Positions 7,199-15,900 of a stretch of 32,015 nucleotides of DNA are shown here, piece after piece. This stretch comes from an uncultured Lachnospiraceae bacterium. Its GTDB lineage: Bacteria; Bacillota; Clostridia; Lachnospirales; Lachnospiraceae. The translations under genes and the position numbers were made by a program. The stretch spans positions 1 through 32,015 of the forward strand of contig CANAPP010000038.1 of the NCBI GenBank assembly GCA_947363565.1. Reading direction: 5' to 3'. Each line of letters begins with the position of its first letter. The stretch's first letter is position 1. The notes below the pieces were generated by a model. It was not told the DNA's origin, did not search any database, and worked only from the letters and a program-made list of their open reading frames with translations.

Positions 7199-8865
7199 AA
7201 ACAGACTATGCGGCATTGGGGAAACAGGCGTTGGAGCGGCTGAGAGCGACCTGCCGCCGCGCGGATGAGGTTCAGCGCGAACTCCTTTCCGATATCCTGA
7301 ACAAAAATAAAGACACGGAGTTCGGCAGAAAATACGGTTTTTCGGAGATCGAAAGTGCCGCGGATTTTCAAAAAAAGGTCCCTCTTTCCGAGTACGACGA
7401 TTACGCCGATGATATTTTAAGGATAGTAGACGGCGGGGAAAATATCCTGACCGCCGAAAATCCCGTCTATTTCTGCATAAGCTCGGGGACTACGGGCGAT
7501 GAAAAGTTCGTTCCCGTGACGGGCGGGGATGTGGAAATACAGTATCTGTACGACTACGGCCTGGTGTTCGGCGCGGTGCGGGAGTATTACGGCGGCATGG
7601 ACGAGACGGAGATCTTCGGGAAGATATTTCAGGTTGGAGAGTTCGGAAAGACGTTTATGGACGACGGGAGGATAAAGGGGATCCGCTCGGGCTGCGTGTA
7701 TTTGTGCGCCGACAGGTTTGCCGGCTTTGACGCGTCGGATTACTGCGTTCCGAAGGAGCTGCTGTTTCCCGGGTCGCTGGAGGATCAGTTGTACTTAAAA
7801 CTGCGGTTTGCACTTGCGGAAAGAGACCTGACGGCGATCCACGGTGTTTTTATCAACCGCGTCGCCGGAGTTATGGACTATCTTCTGCAAAACTGGGATA
7901 TGCTGCTGAACGATATGGAGACGGGGACCATAGACGAAGCCGTGGAACTAAGCGAAGCACAGCGGCATCATTTCGCCGGAATGCTTCCGCCCGATCCGGA
8001 ACGCGCCCTTGAACTCAGGGAGATACCGTTGGACCGGCCGCTTTACGGGGTGATCAGGAAAATCTGGAAAAAGATGAAGTATATCCTTGCTATCGGCGGA
8101 AAATCCTTTCCCTATTTTACCGAAAAGATCATGGAATACGCGGGGGATGTCCCAATCTGCCATTACGCCTATGCCGCGTCGGAATGCGTTTTTGGAGTTA
8201 CGGAGAAGATGAATGTGCCTGACCGGTATATCCTTTTCCCCGAGGCGGTCTTTTTTGAATTTATTCCGGTAAAAGAACCGCACAAAATACTTACGATGCC
8301 GGAGATAGACACCGGCGCCAAGTATGAAATAGTCTTTACGAGCCGCTCCGGGCTGTACCGCTACCGTCTGGGCGACGTTGTGGAGGTTGTCGGGTGGTTT
8401 GGCAAAGCGCCTGTCGTAAAGTACAGCTACCGGATAAATCAGGCGATCAATATCGCGGGGGAAAAGACAAACTGCGAGCAGCTTTCCACGGCGGTAAAGT
8501 GTTTTTCGGAAATAACGGGAGCGGATGTGACGGGCTACTGCGTCTGCGAGGATCATTCCGGACTGGTGCCGAGATATTTGTTTTATATCGAATGTTCGGA
8601 TAATGATACGATCGCCAATGCCGGGGAGATACTTGAAGAATGTATGAAAAACGCGAATTTTGATTACCGTTCCTGTGAGAGTATGAATGAGATAGCGCCG
8701 CTGAAACTTGCCTTTCTGCGGACGGGCAGCTTTCAGAGATACGAAAAGAAGCTCGCCGGGACGGGGAAACCGATGGGGCAGAATAAACTGCTGCACTTTC
8801 TCGACACGGACGAAAAAAAGGAATTTTTCGCGCGGCAGATTCTAAAAAAGGAGAACAGCTTATGA
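7195..8865 (+). CDS. GH3-family acyl-adenylate/amido synthetase
   Basis: The 556-residue protein belongs to the GH3 family within the adenylate-forming superfamily. SSGTTGDEK (96-104) is the phosphate-binding loop. YAASECVFG and LYRYRLGDVVEVVG further on are GH3-type motifs. Plant GH3 enzymes adenylate acyl acids such as jasmonate or auxin and join them to amino acids. Bacterial members are largely uncharacterised. ATG 7195 is chosen because GGGAGG precedes it and it overlaps the MATE stop in ATGA; the open frame runs 24 codons further upstream, inside the MATE gene. In this operon it could join an acyl group to an amino acid, preparing or modifying an NRPS substrate or product. That role is inference. 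Confidence 0.88.
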   Translation: MKTDYAALGKQALERLRATCRRADEVQRELLSDILNKNKDTEFGRKYGFSEIESAADFQKKVPLSEYDDYADDILRIVDGGENILTAENPVYFCISSGTTGDEKFVPVTGGDVEIQYLYDYGLVFGAVREYYGGMDETEIFGKIFQVGEFGKTFMDDGRIKGIRSGCVYLCADRFAGFDASDYCVPKELLFPGSLEDQLYLKLRFALAERDLTAIHGVFINRVAGVMDYLLQNWDMLLNDMETGTIDEAVELSEAQRHHFAGMLPPDPERALELREIPLDRPLYGVIRKIWKKMKYILAIGGKSFPYFTEKIMEYAGDVPICHYAYAASECVFGVTEKMNVPDRYILFPEAVFFEFIPVKEPHKILTMPEIDTGAKYEIVFTSRSGLYRYRLGDVVEVVGWFGKAPVVKYSYRINQAINIAGEKTNCEQLSTAVKCFSEITGADVTGYCVCEDHSGLVPRYLFYIECSDNDTIANAGEILEECMKNANFDYRSCESMNEIAPLKLAFLRTGSFQRYEKKLAGTGKPMGQNKLLHFLDTDEKKEFFARQILKKENSL

Positions 8866-10475
8866 AGAAATTAACGGGTATCGCGGGGAAATTGACGCTC
8901 GGCGTGATCACTTTCGGGGTGCTGCTCGGTATCGTATGCAGCATAGTGGGCTACCGCGAATTTACAGCCGTTCTTGAGCAGCAGTACAACGATTCGGCGT
9001 ATGAGATAGCGCAGGCTGCCATCACTCTTCTGAACCCCGACAAATTTGAACAATATCTGGAAACGGGCGAGACAGACGAAGAGTACCTCGAGATACAGGC
9101 ACGGCTCGACGCGCTTGTGAACGCGACGAACGCCACGCTGATTTATGTTGAAAAGGTAGATACAAGCGACTTCCAGACCGTTACCTATATCTATGATTCC
9201 GTAAACGACAGCACGGGATTTGACCGTTATCCGCTCGGTTATACGGACAAGGGCGTAGCGGACAAATATGTCAGCAATATGAAGGATATCGTGTTAAAGG
9301 GCGAGCGCGCTACGGAGTATCTGTACTATTATTCCGAGGAATCGGGAGCGCATACGACTGCCGGGCTTCCCGTTTACGATTCCGGCGGAAGGATCGTCGC
9401 GGTGGTCGGGGTTGAAAAGGCTATGACGCGCCTTGAAGACGCCCGCAACACCTACGTTCTGCACGTCATCCTGTGGACGCTCGCAGCGATGATCCTGTTT
9501 GTTTTTATATATTCGGTGATCCTCAGGCGCGGCGTCATAAAGCCGATTGAAACGCTCACGAAGGAGGCGGAGCGGTTTGCGAAAACAAATCTGCCGTCAA
9601 AAGATCCGATCAATATCACCCAGAAGGACGAGGTGGGGATCCTCGCCCGCGCGGTCGAAAAGATGGAAACGGATATCGCGGAATACACCGAAAATCTCAC
9701 CGCCGTCACCGCCGAAAAGGAGCGTGTGAATACGGAATTGTCCGTTGCGACGCGTATCCAGGCGAATATGCTGCCGAGTATTTTTCCCGCGTTTCCCGAC
9801 CGAAAGGAGTTTGATATCTTCGCGACCATGAACCCCGCGAAGGAGGTCGGCGGCGATTTCTACGATTTCTTTATGGTAGATGAGCGTCACCTTGCGGTCG
9901 TGATGGCGGACGTCTCCGGAAAGGGCGTCCCCGCGGCGCTGTTTATGGTCATCGGAAAAACGCTGATCAAGGATCACACGCAGCCGGGAAAAGATCTGGG
10001 GTGCGTGTTCACCGAGGTCAACGAGCTGCTCTGTGAAAGCAACAGCGAGGGCTTTTTTATCACCGCTTTTGAGGGAGTCCTCGATCTGGTGAGCGGCGAA
10101 TTCCGCTTTGTGAACGCGGGGCACGAGATACCGTATATCTGCAAAAGGAACGAAAAATTTAAGCCGCATAAGATCCGCGCGGGATTCGTTCTTGCGGGCA
10201 TGGAGGGCATGCGCTACAAATGCGGAGAAACCCGGCTGGAGGCCGGCGATAAGATTTTCCAGTACACGGACGGGATCACCGAGGCTACCAACGCGCAGAA
10301 GGAGCTGTACGGCATGGACAGGCTGACAGCGGTACTCGGCGAAAATTCCGCTTTGCCGCCTGACGAATTGCTCCCCCTGATCAAAAGGGATATTGATAGC
10401 TTTGTCGGAGAGGCGCCGCAGTTTGACGACATCACGATGCTGTGTCTTGAATATAAGGCGCGAATGGAGGGGTAG
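8862..10475 (+). CDS. Membrane sensor phosphatase: Cache-like sensor, HAMP, PP2C (RsbU/SpoIIE-type)
   Basis: The 537-residue protein has a first membrane segment (about 8-30) and an extracytoplasmic region of about 170 residues ending in a Cache-like GLPVYDSGGRIVAVVGVEK. A second membrane segment (about 200-222), a HAMP linker (RRGVIKPIETL to VGILARAVEKME) and a short coiled stretch follow. The C-terminal PP2C phosphatase starts near residue 305. EVGGDFYDF (Asp332, Asp335), ADVSGKGVP (Asp350) and YTDGITEA are the metal-binding motifs of the SpoIIE class. The expected role is to dephosphorylate the STAS proteins of this operon in response to an outside ligand. The start overlaps the GH3 stop (ATGA) and has AAGGAG upstream. 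The ligand is unknown. Confidence 0.92.
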   Translation: MKKLTGIAGKLTLGVITFGVLLGIVCSIVGYREFTAVLEQQYNDSAYEIAQAAITLLNPDKFEQYLETGETDEEYLEIQARLDALVNATNATLIYVEKVDTSDFQTVTYIYDSVNDSTGFDRYPLGYTDKGVADKYVSNMKDIVLKGERATEYLYYYSEESGAHTTAGLPVYDSGGRIVAVVGVEKAMTRLEDARNTYVLHVILWTLAAMILFVFIYSVILRRGVIKPIETLTKEAERFAKTNLPSKDPINITQKDEVGILARAVEKMETDIAEYTENLTAVTAEKERVNTELSVATRIQANMLPSIFPAFPDRKEFDIFATMNPAKEVGGDFYDFFMVDERHLAVVMADVSGKGVPAALFMVIGKTLIKDHTQPGKDLGCVFTEVNELLCESNSEGFFITAFEGVLDLVSGEFRFVNAGHEIPYICKRNEKFKPHKIRAGFVLAGMEGMRYKCGETRLEAGDKIFQYTDGITEATNAQKELYGMDRLTAVLGENSALPPDELLPLIKRDIDSFVGEAPQFDDITMLCLEYKARMEG

Positions 10476-10476
10476 A

Positions 10477-10887
10477 ATGAAGGAGCTTACAATTGACGCG
10501 ACGATTGAGAACGCTGCCGCCGTGACTGCGTTTGTGGACGGGCAATTAGAGCAGCTTGGCTGCCCGGCGAAGACACAGATGAAGGTTGACATCGCCATTG
10601 ACGAGCTGTTCGGGAACATAGCGAACTACGCCTATACCCCCGGTATCGGCGCAGTTACCGTGCGCGTTGAGGTCACTGATGATCCTCCCGCCGTGGCGAT
10701 TACCTTTATCGACCGCGGCGTGCCTTACGATCCCCTCGCAAAAGAAGATCCCGATATTACGCTTTCCGCAAAGGACAGGCAGATCGGCGGGCTGGGGATC
10801 TATATGGTCAAAAAAATGATGGACGATATCACTTACGAATACAAAGACGGGCAAAATATTCTGAAAATAAGAAAGGAAATCTGGTAA
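10477..10887 (+). CDS. RsbW-like serine kinase / anti-sigma-type ATPase
   Basis: This 136-residue stand-alone HATPase domain has an intact N-box IAIDELFGNIANYAY (Asn47), the ATP-contacting IDRGVPYDP (Asp79) and a glycine-rich IGGLGIYMVKKM lid segment. The start is ATG 10477, with GGAGGGG close upstream and one base after the phosphatase stop; an ORF from 10393 would overlap the phosphatase. In the RsbUVW scheme such a kinase phosphorylates STAS proteins and holds a sigma factor. No sigma factor gene is present in the window, so its target is either encoded elsewhere or is not a sigma factor. Its placement directly after the PP2C gene makes a kinase-phosphatase pair acting on the STAS proteins very likely. 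Confidence 0.92.
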   Translation: MKELTIDATIENAAAVTAFVDGQLEQLGCPAKTQMKVDIAIDELFGNIANYAYTPGIGAVTVRVEVTDDPPAVAITFIDRGVPYDPLAKEDPDITLSAKDRQIGGLGIYMVKKMMDDITYEYKDGQNILKIRKEIW

Positions 10888-11597
10888 TGATGAAAAAGAC
10901 GATTTTACCGGCAATTACAGCAGCCGTTTTCGCGGCTGTGCTGATCATGGGCTGCGAGAAAAAAACGGAAACTCCCGGGGAACTGTTTCAACATGCGGTA
11001 AGAGACGCGGCTTTCGCCGACGAGGATGAGATATTGCCGCTCGTATCCCTTGCCCCGGACGACGAGATGACCACGTGGGACAGCGAGGGGCGCGTGCTTT
11101 TGTGCACCTGGCACAACTATCCGGAAAGCTATCCCGAAGGCGAGACGATAACGGTGGAATGGGGCCCGGTGTGGACCTTCACAGACAAGGAAATGGCATC
11201 CTGCGGCGATGAGCTGAAAAAATCCGGCGACCCCGAGATGCGGCTGAAACAGCTTGTAGCCTTCGCTCCTGATTCCGAACATTCCACGGTGACCGGTTTC
11301 TGGGTAAAGCCCGAAGATGTAAAGCGTCCCGCCTATCAGTCCGACCCGGCTGTCAGCACGATGACAAACGCTTTCGGAGAGAATGTTGATGAGGAATTCA
11401 AGGAATGGTTCGATGAAAATATCCTGTGGTCGTATTACTACGGCGATTATCCGTGGACAAGGCTCGGCTATACCTATGACTGGGCGGACAACGAGACGGA
11501 ATACGGCCTGACGGAGTTTATCGTGGAGAACGGCGCAAAAGTGAAGGTGGAATTTACGGAAACGACGGAAGAGTTCCTGGAGAAGCTCATAAAATAA
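10887..11597 (+). CDS. Predicted lipoprotein of unknown function
   Basis: The 236-residue protein begins with a lysine-containing N-terminus, a hydrophobic stretch and a lipobox-like VLIMGC with Cys23, so it is probably a lipid-anchored surface protein. The rest is acidic and rich in Trp and Tyr, with WDSEGRVLLCTWHNYPESY and EYGLTEFIVENGAKVKVEF as distinctive stretches. I do not recognise a family. ATG 10887 overlaps the preceding TAA by one base; a second ATG follows at once (10890), so the exact start is open. Being co-transcribed with the phosphatase and kinase, it could be a ligand-binding partner of the sensor phosphatase or an accessory to export. This is a guess from context. Confidence 0.75.
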   Translation: MMKKTILPAITAAVFAAVLIMGCEKKTETPGELFQHAVRDAAFADEDEILPLVSLAPDDEMTTWDSEGRVLLCTWHNYPESYPEGETITVEWGPVWTFTDKEMASCGDELKKSGDPEMRLKQLVAFAPDSEHSTVTGFWVKPEDVKRPAYQSDPAVSTMTNAFGENVDEEFKEWFDENILWSYYYGDYPWTRLGYTYDWADNETEYGLTEFIVENGAKVKVEFTETTEEFLEKLIK

Positions 11598-11664
11598 CAG
11601 GCGGTCATTTTAATATCACTAAGCCGCAGCGAAATACGGCGCATAATTTTAAGGAGGACAGTGT

Positions 11665-12747
11665 ATGCAAAAAAACATTATCAGGAAAAGCCGGCGGATC
11701 GAAACGATCGATATCGCGAAGGCAATCACCATATTCTGCGTTATACTTGGCCACACCACAGGAAATCTCGATACGCCCATGTTCCGCAGGGTTCTGTACG
11801 CGTTTCATATGCCGCTGTTCTTCCTTCTGGCGGGTCTTTCCATAAAGCCGAAAGGGGTGCACGGCTTTCAGGGATGGAGTAAATTTCTGTACAAAAATAT
11901 TCTGGCGCTGATGGTGCCTTATCTCGTCTGGGGTCTGGTCTACGCGCCGTTTTCCTACCCGAATATGGGAGCGCTTTTTTACGGTTCGTGGGAAGCGCTC
12001 ACCGGTATGGAAACGCTGACTTCGCTGTGGTACCTGCCGTGCTTTTTCGTTTCCCGCATCATCGTTCAGATTGTCGTCAATATTGCCGGATCCGCAAAAG
12101 CGAAAAGCGTACCGTTCTGGTGCGGGATGGCCGCTCTGCCGCTGCTTGCGGCCGGACTGCTGCTCCCGCACAGCGAAAACGGCGTCGTCTGGTGCGCGGA
12201 TATCGCGCTGGTGGCATCAGGCTTCATCCTCTTTGGGATAGCGTTCAGAAAATCTTATCTGATCATGGCCCAGCAGAAAACGCTTTGGCTGATATTGTCC
12301 TTTGTTGGAAGCCTGCTTTTGTTTTGCGTGGGAACGGTTTTCCGCGGCGACGGACTGGAGCTTTCGCTGATGTGCAAAAGCGATTACGGAAATCAACTGT
12401 GGTTTTTGTACAACAGCGTTTTCGGCAGCCTGACCGTGCTGGCTGTATCTATGCTGCTTTCGCGGCTGTCACGGGAATCGGCGCGGCCGTTCAGGATCGG
12501 GGCGGTCACTTATATCGGACAGCAGACAATGGGGATTTATCTGCTCCACAAGCCGTTCCTCCAGCAGATCATCCTGCCTGTGCTGTCGGGGATTTTCCCC
12601 GGGGAATTCCCGTTTTTGGCTGCCGCGTTTATCGGGAGCATCTTAGCGATGCTGTTCAGCATCGTGATGTGTTATGTCATCGGGAAATTCATACCGCAGC
12701 TTTTGGGGCGTTTCCCGCGTAACGAATGGGCAAAGGACAGAGCTTAG
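11665..12747 (+). CDS. Acyltransferase-3 family integral membrane protein
   Basis: The 360-residue protein has about ten hydrophobic segments. The N-terminal RRIETIDIAKAITIF then VILGHT (His30) and the following FHMPLFFLLAGL are the hallmark of the acyltransferase-3 (OafA/WecH-like) family, which moves acyl groups to sugars or other acceptors at the membrane. AAGGAGG precedes ATG 11665 by about 9 bases. A 67-base gap separates it from the lipoprotein gene, the longest break in the operon, with no clear terminator in it. It could acylate the peptide product or a cell-envelope sugar. The substrate cannot be read from sequence. Confidence 0.88.
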   Translation: MQKNIIRKSRRIETIDIAKAITIFCVILGHTTGNLDTPMFRRVLYAFHMPLFFLLAGLSIKPKGVHGFQGWSKFLYKNILALMVPYLVWGLVYAPFSYPNMGALFYGSWEALTGMETLTSLWYLPCFFVSRIIVQIVVNIAGSAKAKSVPFWCGMAALPLLAAGLLLPHSENGVVWCADIALVASGFILFGIAFRKSYLIMAQQKTLWLILSFVGSLLLFCVGTVFRGDGLELSLMCKSDYGNQLWFLYNSVFGSLTVLAVSMLLSRLSRESARPFRIGAVTYIGQQTMGIYLLHKPFLQQIILPVLSGIFPGEFPFLAAAFIGSILAMLFSIVMCYVIGKFIPQLLGRFPRNEWAKDRA

Positions 12748-12769
12748 TTCAGGCTTAACGGAGGAATCT

Positions 12770-14515
12770 ATGTTGGAAAGAAAAGGCTATATTGTCGGCC
12801 AGCAGTTTATTAAATTTTTTATCCCGACCATAATGATGACTATGGCGTTGTCTATGAGCATTGTCATAGACGGGATGATCGTTGGGAATATTCTGGGACC
12901 GGAGGCGCTGGCGGCTGTTAATCTGGTGCTCCCGGTCACCCTGATCTTTAATTCGCTGTATGTGTTGTTCGGCGTGGGCGGTTCCGCGCTGTATTCAGTG
13001 GCTCTGGGACGGAGGGAAAAGGAGCGCGCACAGCAGTTCTTTACCGTTGCGCTGGCTGCGATGCTTGCGGCATCTCTTCTCGTCATGTTCGGCGGGTTGT
13101 TCTTATGCGGCGGTATCGCGAAAGCGCTGACAGGAAACGCTCCTGATCTGACGGAGCTGGTTTACGATTATCTCAGGATCGTGATGCTCGCGGCTCCTCT
13201 GCTTATCGTGGTCCCGGGACTTGTGTATTTTATCCGCTCGTCGGGGAATGTCCGGACGGCATCAGCGGCGCTGATCACGGCCAATGTTGTCAATCTGGTT
13301 TTGGATCTGGTATACATCGGCGGGCTGGATATGGGGATAAAGGGAGCTGCGCTGGCTACGGGCACCGGATATTTTACAGGGCTTCTCATTGCCCTTTATG
13401 GCGCGTTCCATTGTGAAACACTGAAGCTTTCGGCAGTTTCCGCGGGCGATGCCGTTAAGCTGCTTGGGGAGACGGCTTCCACAGGCATTCCCAATACCAT
13501 CAATACGGTGCTGAATTTTTTCCGGCTGACATGTATCAATGTCATTGTCATGATGTACCTGGGGAGCAGCGGGGTGACGGCATTTTCTGTATGCACATCC
13601 TGTCTGTCCATTGTATCTATGTTTGTGGGCGGCTCTGCGCAGACGATGGGTCCGCTTCTGGGTACGCTCTATGGAGAGGGAGATACGAAAGGCGTCCGTT
13701 TTACGGTGAAGAAGGCAGCCTGGATCACGGGGATATCCACCCTCGCCCTGCTGGCTGTTTTTGAAGTTTTTCCCGGGCAGATCACAGGAATGTTCGGTGT
13801 TTCTGATGCCGGACAGACGGCTATCGCGGTGGAGGCTCTTCGGATCTATGCCTGGAATCTACCGGTCATGGGGATTTTATTTGTCGCTATGTGCGTGTAC
13901 CCCATTCTTGGATTTAAGAAACTGTCCAGCTTTATTGCTTTGCTGGAGGGCTTCCTGATCGTCGTTCCGGCGGCCTGGCTGCTGGCGCGGCTGATCGGCC
14001 CGGCTGGGATCTGGGCGGCGTTTCCGGCAGGGGAATTTGGCACGCTTCTCATTCTTTTCCTGGTCACGGGAAGGATCCGGAAGGACCGTCCCCATCTTAA
14101 CGGCCTGTTTTTGCTTGAAAAGGAGCAGAAGAAAAATGTGCTGGACGTGACGATGATCCAGGAGATTTCCCAGGCGGTTGCCTTATCGGAGAAAGCCATC
14201 AGCTTCTGCGCGGAAAACCGGGTGCCGGAGATAACGGCCAATAAAGTGGGGCTGGCGCTTGAGGAGATGGCGGTAAATACCATAAAGCAGAAGAAAAAGG
14301 AGAAAAAGAAAAGCTATATGGATGTCAGAATCACCATAGGCGGGGAGCATATCTGCATCAGCGTCCGGGACAACGGCGCGCCTTATCATCCGTTCCTGCA
14401 GAAAAACACGTCCGGAGATTTTGACAATATCCGCATGATCCTTGCGATTACAGATGAGGCGGTTTATGACAACATTCTGGGAATGAACAGTTCAATTATG
14501 AAAATACATCTATGA
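12770..14515 (+). CDS. MATE-family transporter fused to RsbW-like ATPase domain, copy 2
   Basis: ATG 12770 has GGAGG five bases upstream; the open frame runs 32 codons earlier but would overlap the acyltransferase gene. The 581-residue product has a MATE domain (to about 440; GMIVGNILGPEALAAVNLV is typical) and a C-terminal HATPase_c_2-like domain (about 455-581). The ATP-site residues are present: LALEEMAVN with Asn503 and VRDNGAPYHP with Asp534. The glycine-rich lid region near FDNIRMILAITDEA is poor in glycine, so activity may be reduced. A lysine-rich stretch, KQKKKEKKKS, follows the N-box. It lies directly upstream of the PaaK-like ligase and the NRPS, so it is a good candidate for product export. 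Confidence 0.9.
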   Translation: MLERKGYIVGQQFIKFFIPTIMMTMALSMSIVIDGMIVGNILGPEALAAVNLVLPVTLIFNSLYVLFGVGGSALYSVALGRREKERAQQFFTVALAAMLAASLLVMFGGLFLCGGIAKALTGNAPDLTELVYDYLRIVMLAAPLLIVVPGLVYFIRSSGNVRTASAALITANVVNLVLDLVYIGGLDMGIKGAALATGTGYFTGLLIALYGAFHCETLKLSAVSAGDAVKLLGETASTGIPNTINTVLNFFRLTCINVIVMMYLGSSGVTAFSVCTSCLSIVSMFVGGSAQTMGPLLGTLYGEGDTKGVRFTVKKAAWITGISTLALLAVFEVFPGQITGMFGVSDAGQTAIAVEALRIYAWNLPVMGILFVAMCVYPILGFKKLSSFIALLEGFLIVVPAAWLLARLIGPAGIWAAFPAGEFGTLLILFLVTGRIRKDRPHLNGLFLLEKEQKKNVLDVTMIQEISQAVALSEKAISFCAENRVPEITANKVGLALEEMAVNTIKQKKKEKKKSYMDVRITIGGEHICISVRDNGAPYHPFLQKNTSGDFDNIRMILAITDEAVYDNILGMNSSIMKIHL

Positions 14516-14539
14516 TACAGAGAAGAAGGAGGATGGCGT

Positions 14540-15898
14540 ATGAAGGCGATTGAAAGAGATGAGGCGGTGCGGCTGTGTCTGGAGGGCGAGCGGCTTTCGC
14601 CGGCAGAGAGGGAACGGCTGGCCGCAGAAAGGCTGAGGGAGCTGGTCGCTTATGTCAGGGAGCATTCGGCATATTATCAGAAGGCGTACAGAGAAGTGGG
14701 GGAGGATTTCAGGCTTTCAGACCTTCCTCCGGTCACGAAAAAAGAACTGATGGCGGATTACGGCGCGTGGGTGACTGATCCCCGGGTGACAGAAGAGGGC
14801 GTGAGGGATTACGTACGCAGTGATGAGGCTCTGGAGAAGCTGTATCTTGGAAAGTACACTGCCCTTACCACATCCGGGACCACGGGAAAGCCCATGCCCA
14901 TGGTGCGGGATGCCTGCCACAATACGATCCACAGCGCGATGATCCAGACCCGTCTGCTGCGGGAAGTGGATCCGGATCTGATGAATCCGGTCAGGCACAG
15001 GATCGCGTCAATTATCATTTTGGATCCGTCAGTATCCTCTTATTCCGGTTTTCTGAAGATGCAGAGAGCGAATCCGGGATATGAAAAGAACACGCTGGCC
15101 ATCGCCCTGACGGAGGATATCGATGAGATCGTGGAGAAGCTCAATCGGTTTCAGCCGGATCTGATCACCGGTTATCCCTCAATCCTTGCTGTCATTGGGA
15201 AAGCCGGACAGGAAGGGCGGCTTCGCATTCAGCCCCAGGCGATCGCCTGCTCTGCGGAGACGCTGACGGAAAAAGTTTACCATACCCTGCGCGGCGCGTT
15301 TGGGTGTCCGGTTCTGAATAATTACTGCAGTACTGAGGGCGGGGAGGCGGCCATGTCCTGCAGCGGGGGGAAGCTTCACGTCAATGAGGATTGGGTCATC
15401 ATCGAACCGGTTGACAAGGACGGCAGACCGGTGCCGGAAGGGAGCTGGTCAGAAGGGGTGTATGTTACCGATCTGACCAATTATGTGCAGCCAATCATCC
15501 GTTATTATATGGAAGATAAAGTCCGCATTCGCGGGGAAGCCTGCCCGTGCGGGAGCACTCTTCCGGTTATGGAGATCCGGGGCAGGGAAGCGGGGACTAT
15601 TGAGATCGGAGGGAAGGTGCTGTTCAGTTCGTTGTTTGAACAGGCGCTGGAACATGTTCCCGGGGTGTTGGCTGTTCAGATAGCGCAGAAAAGTGAGCGC
15701 AGGTTCCATATAAGGCTTGTGCCGTCTTCAGAAGGAGAAAGAGAAAAGGCCGCTGAGGAAGTGAAGGAGCGGGTTCTCGGCCTGTTTGAAAAGAGCGGCG
15801 TCAGATCTGTGGAAGTGACGGTAGTTCCGGAAAGGCCAAGGCCGAATAAACGGGGCGGGAAGGTTAAATTTTTTGTGAAAGAACTGGAGGAGGGATAA
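14540..15898 (+). CDS. PaaK-like AMP-dependent acyl/aryl ligase
   Basis: The 452-residue enzyme belongs to the phenylacetate-CoA ligase (PaaK) / coenzyme F390 synthetase branch of adenylate-forming enzymes. TTSGTTGKP (110-118) is the phosphate-binding loop. A NYCSTEGGE segment matches the aromatic-acid-ligase YGxTE-type motif. EACPCGSTLPVMEIRGREAG contains the CxCG cysteine pair common in the family. AAGGAGG precedes ATG 14540, and the NRPS starts two bases after its stop, so expression is tightly linked. It probably activates an aromatic or other carboxylic acid as adenylate or CoA thioester. Because the first NRPS A domain looks specific for an acid without an amino group, the ligase may supply or modify the starter unit. 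That link is inferred. Confidence 0.87.
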   Translation: MKAIERDEAVRLCLEGERLSPAERERLAAERLRELVAYVREHSAYYQKAYREVGEDFRLSDLPPVTKKELMADYGAWVTDPRVTEEGVRDYVRSDEALEKLYLGKYTALTTSGTTGKPMPMVRDACHNTIHSAMIQTRLLREVDPDLMNPVRHRIASIIILDPSVSSYSGFLKMQRANPGYEKNTLAIALTEDIDEIVEKLNRFQPDLITGYPSILAVIGKAGQEGRLRIQPQAIACSAETLTEKVYHTLRGAFGCPVLNNYCSTEGGEAAMSCSGGKLHVNEDWVIIEPVDKDGRPVPEGSWSEGVYVTDLTNYVQPIIRYYMEDKVRIRGEACPCGSTLPVMEIRGREAGTIEIGGKVLFSSLFEQALEHVPGVLAVQIAQKSERRFHIRLVPSSEGEREKAAEEVKERVLGLFEKSGVRSVEVTVVPERPRPNKRGGKVKFFVKELEEG

Positions 15899-15900
15899 GG

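Noticed and set aside
12674-12769. 32-codon N-terminal extension of the second MATE gene
   Set aside because: It overlaps the acyltransferase gene, while ATG 12770 has GGAGG at correct spacing.
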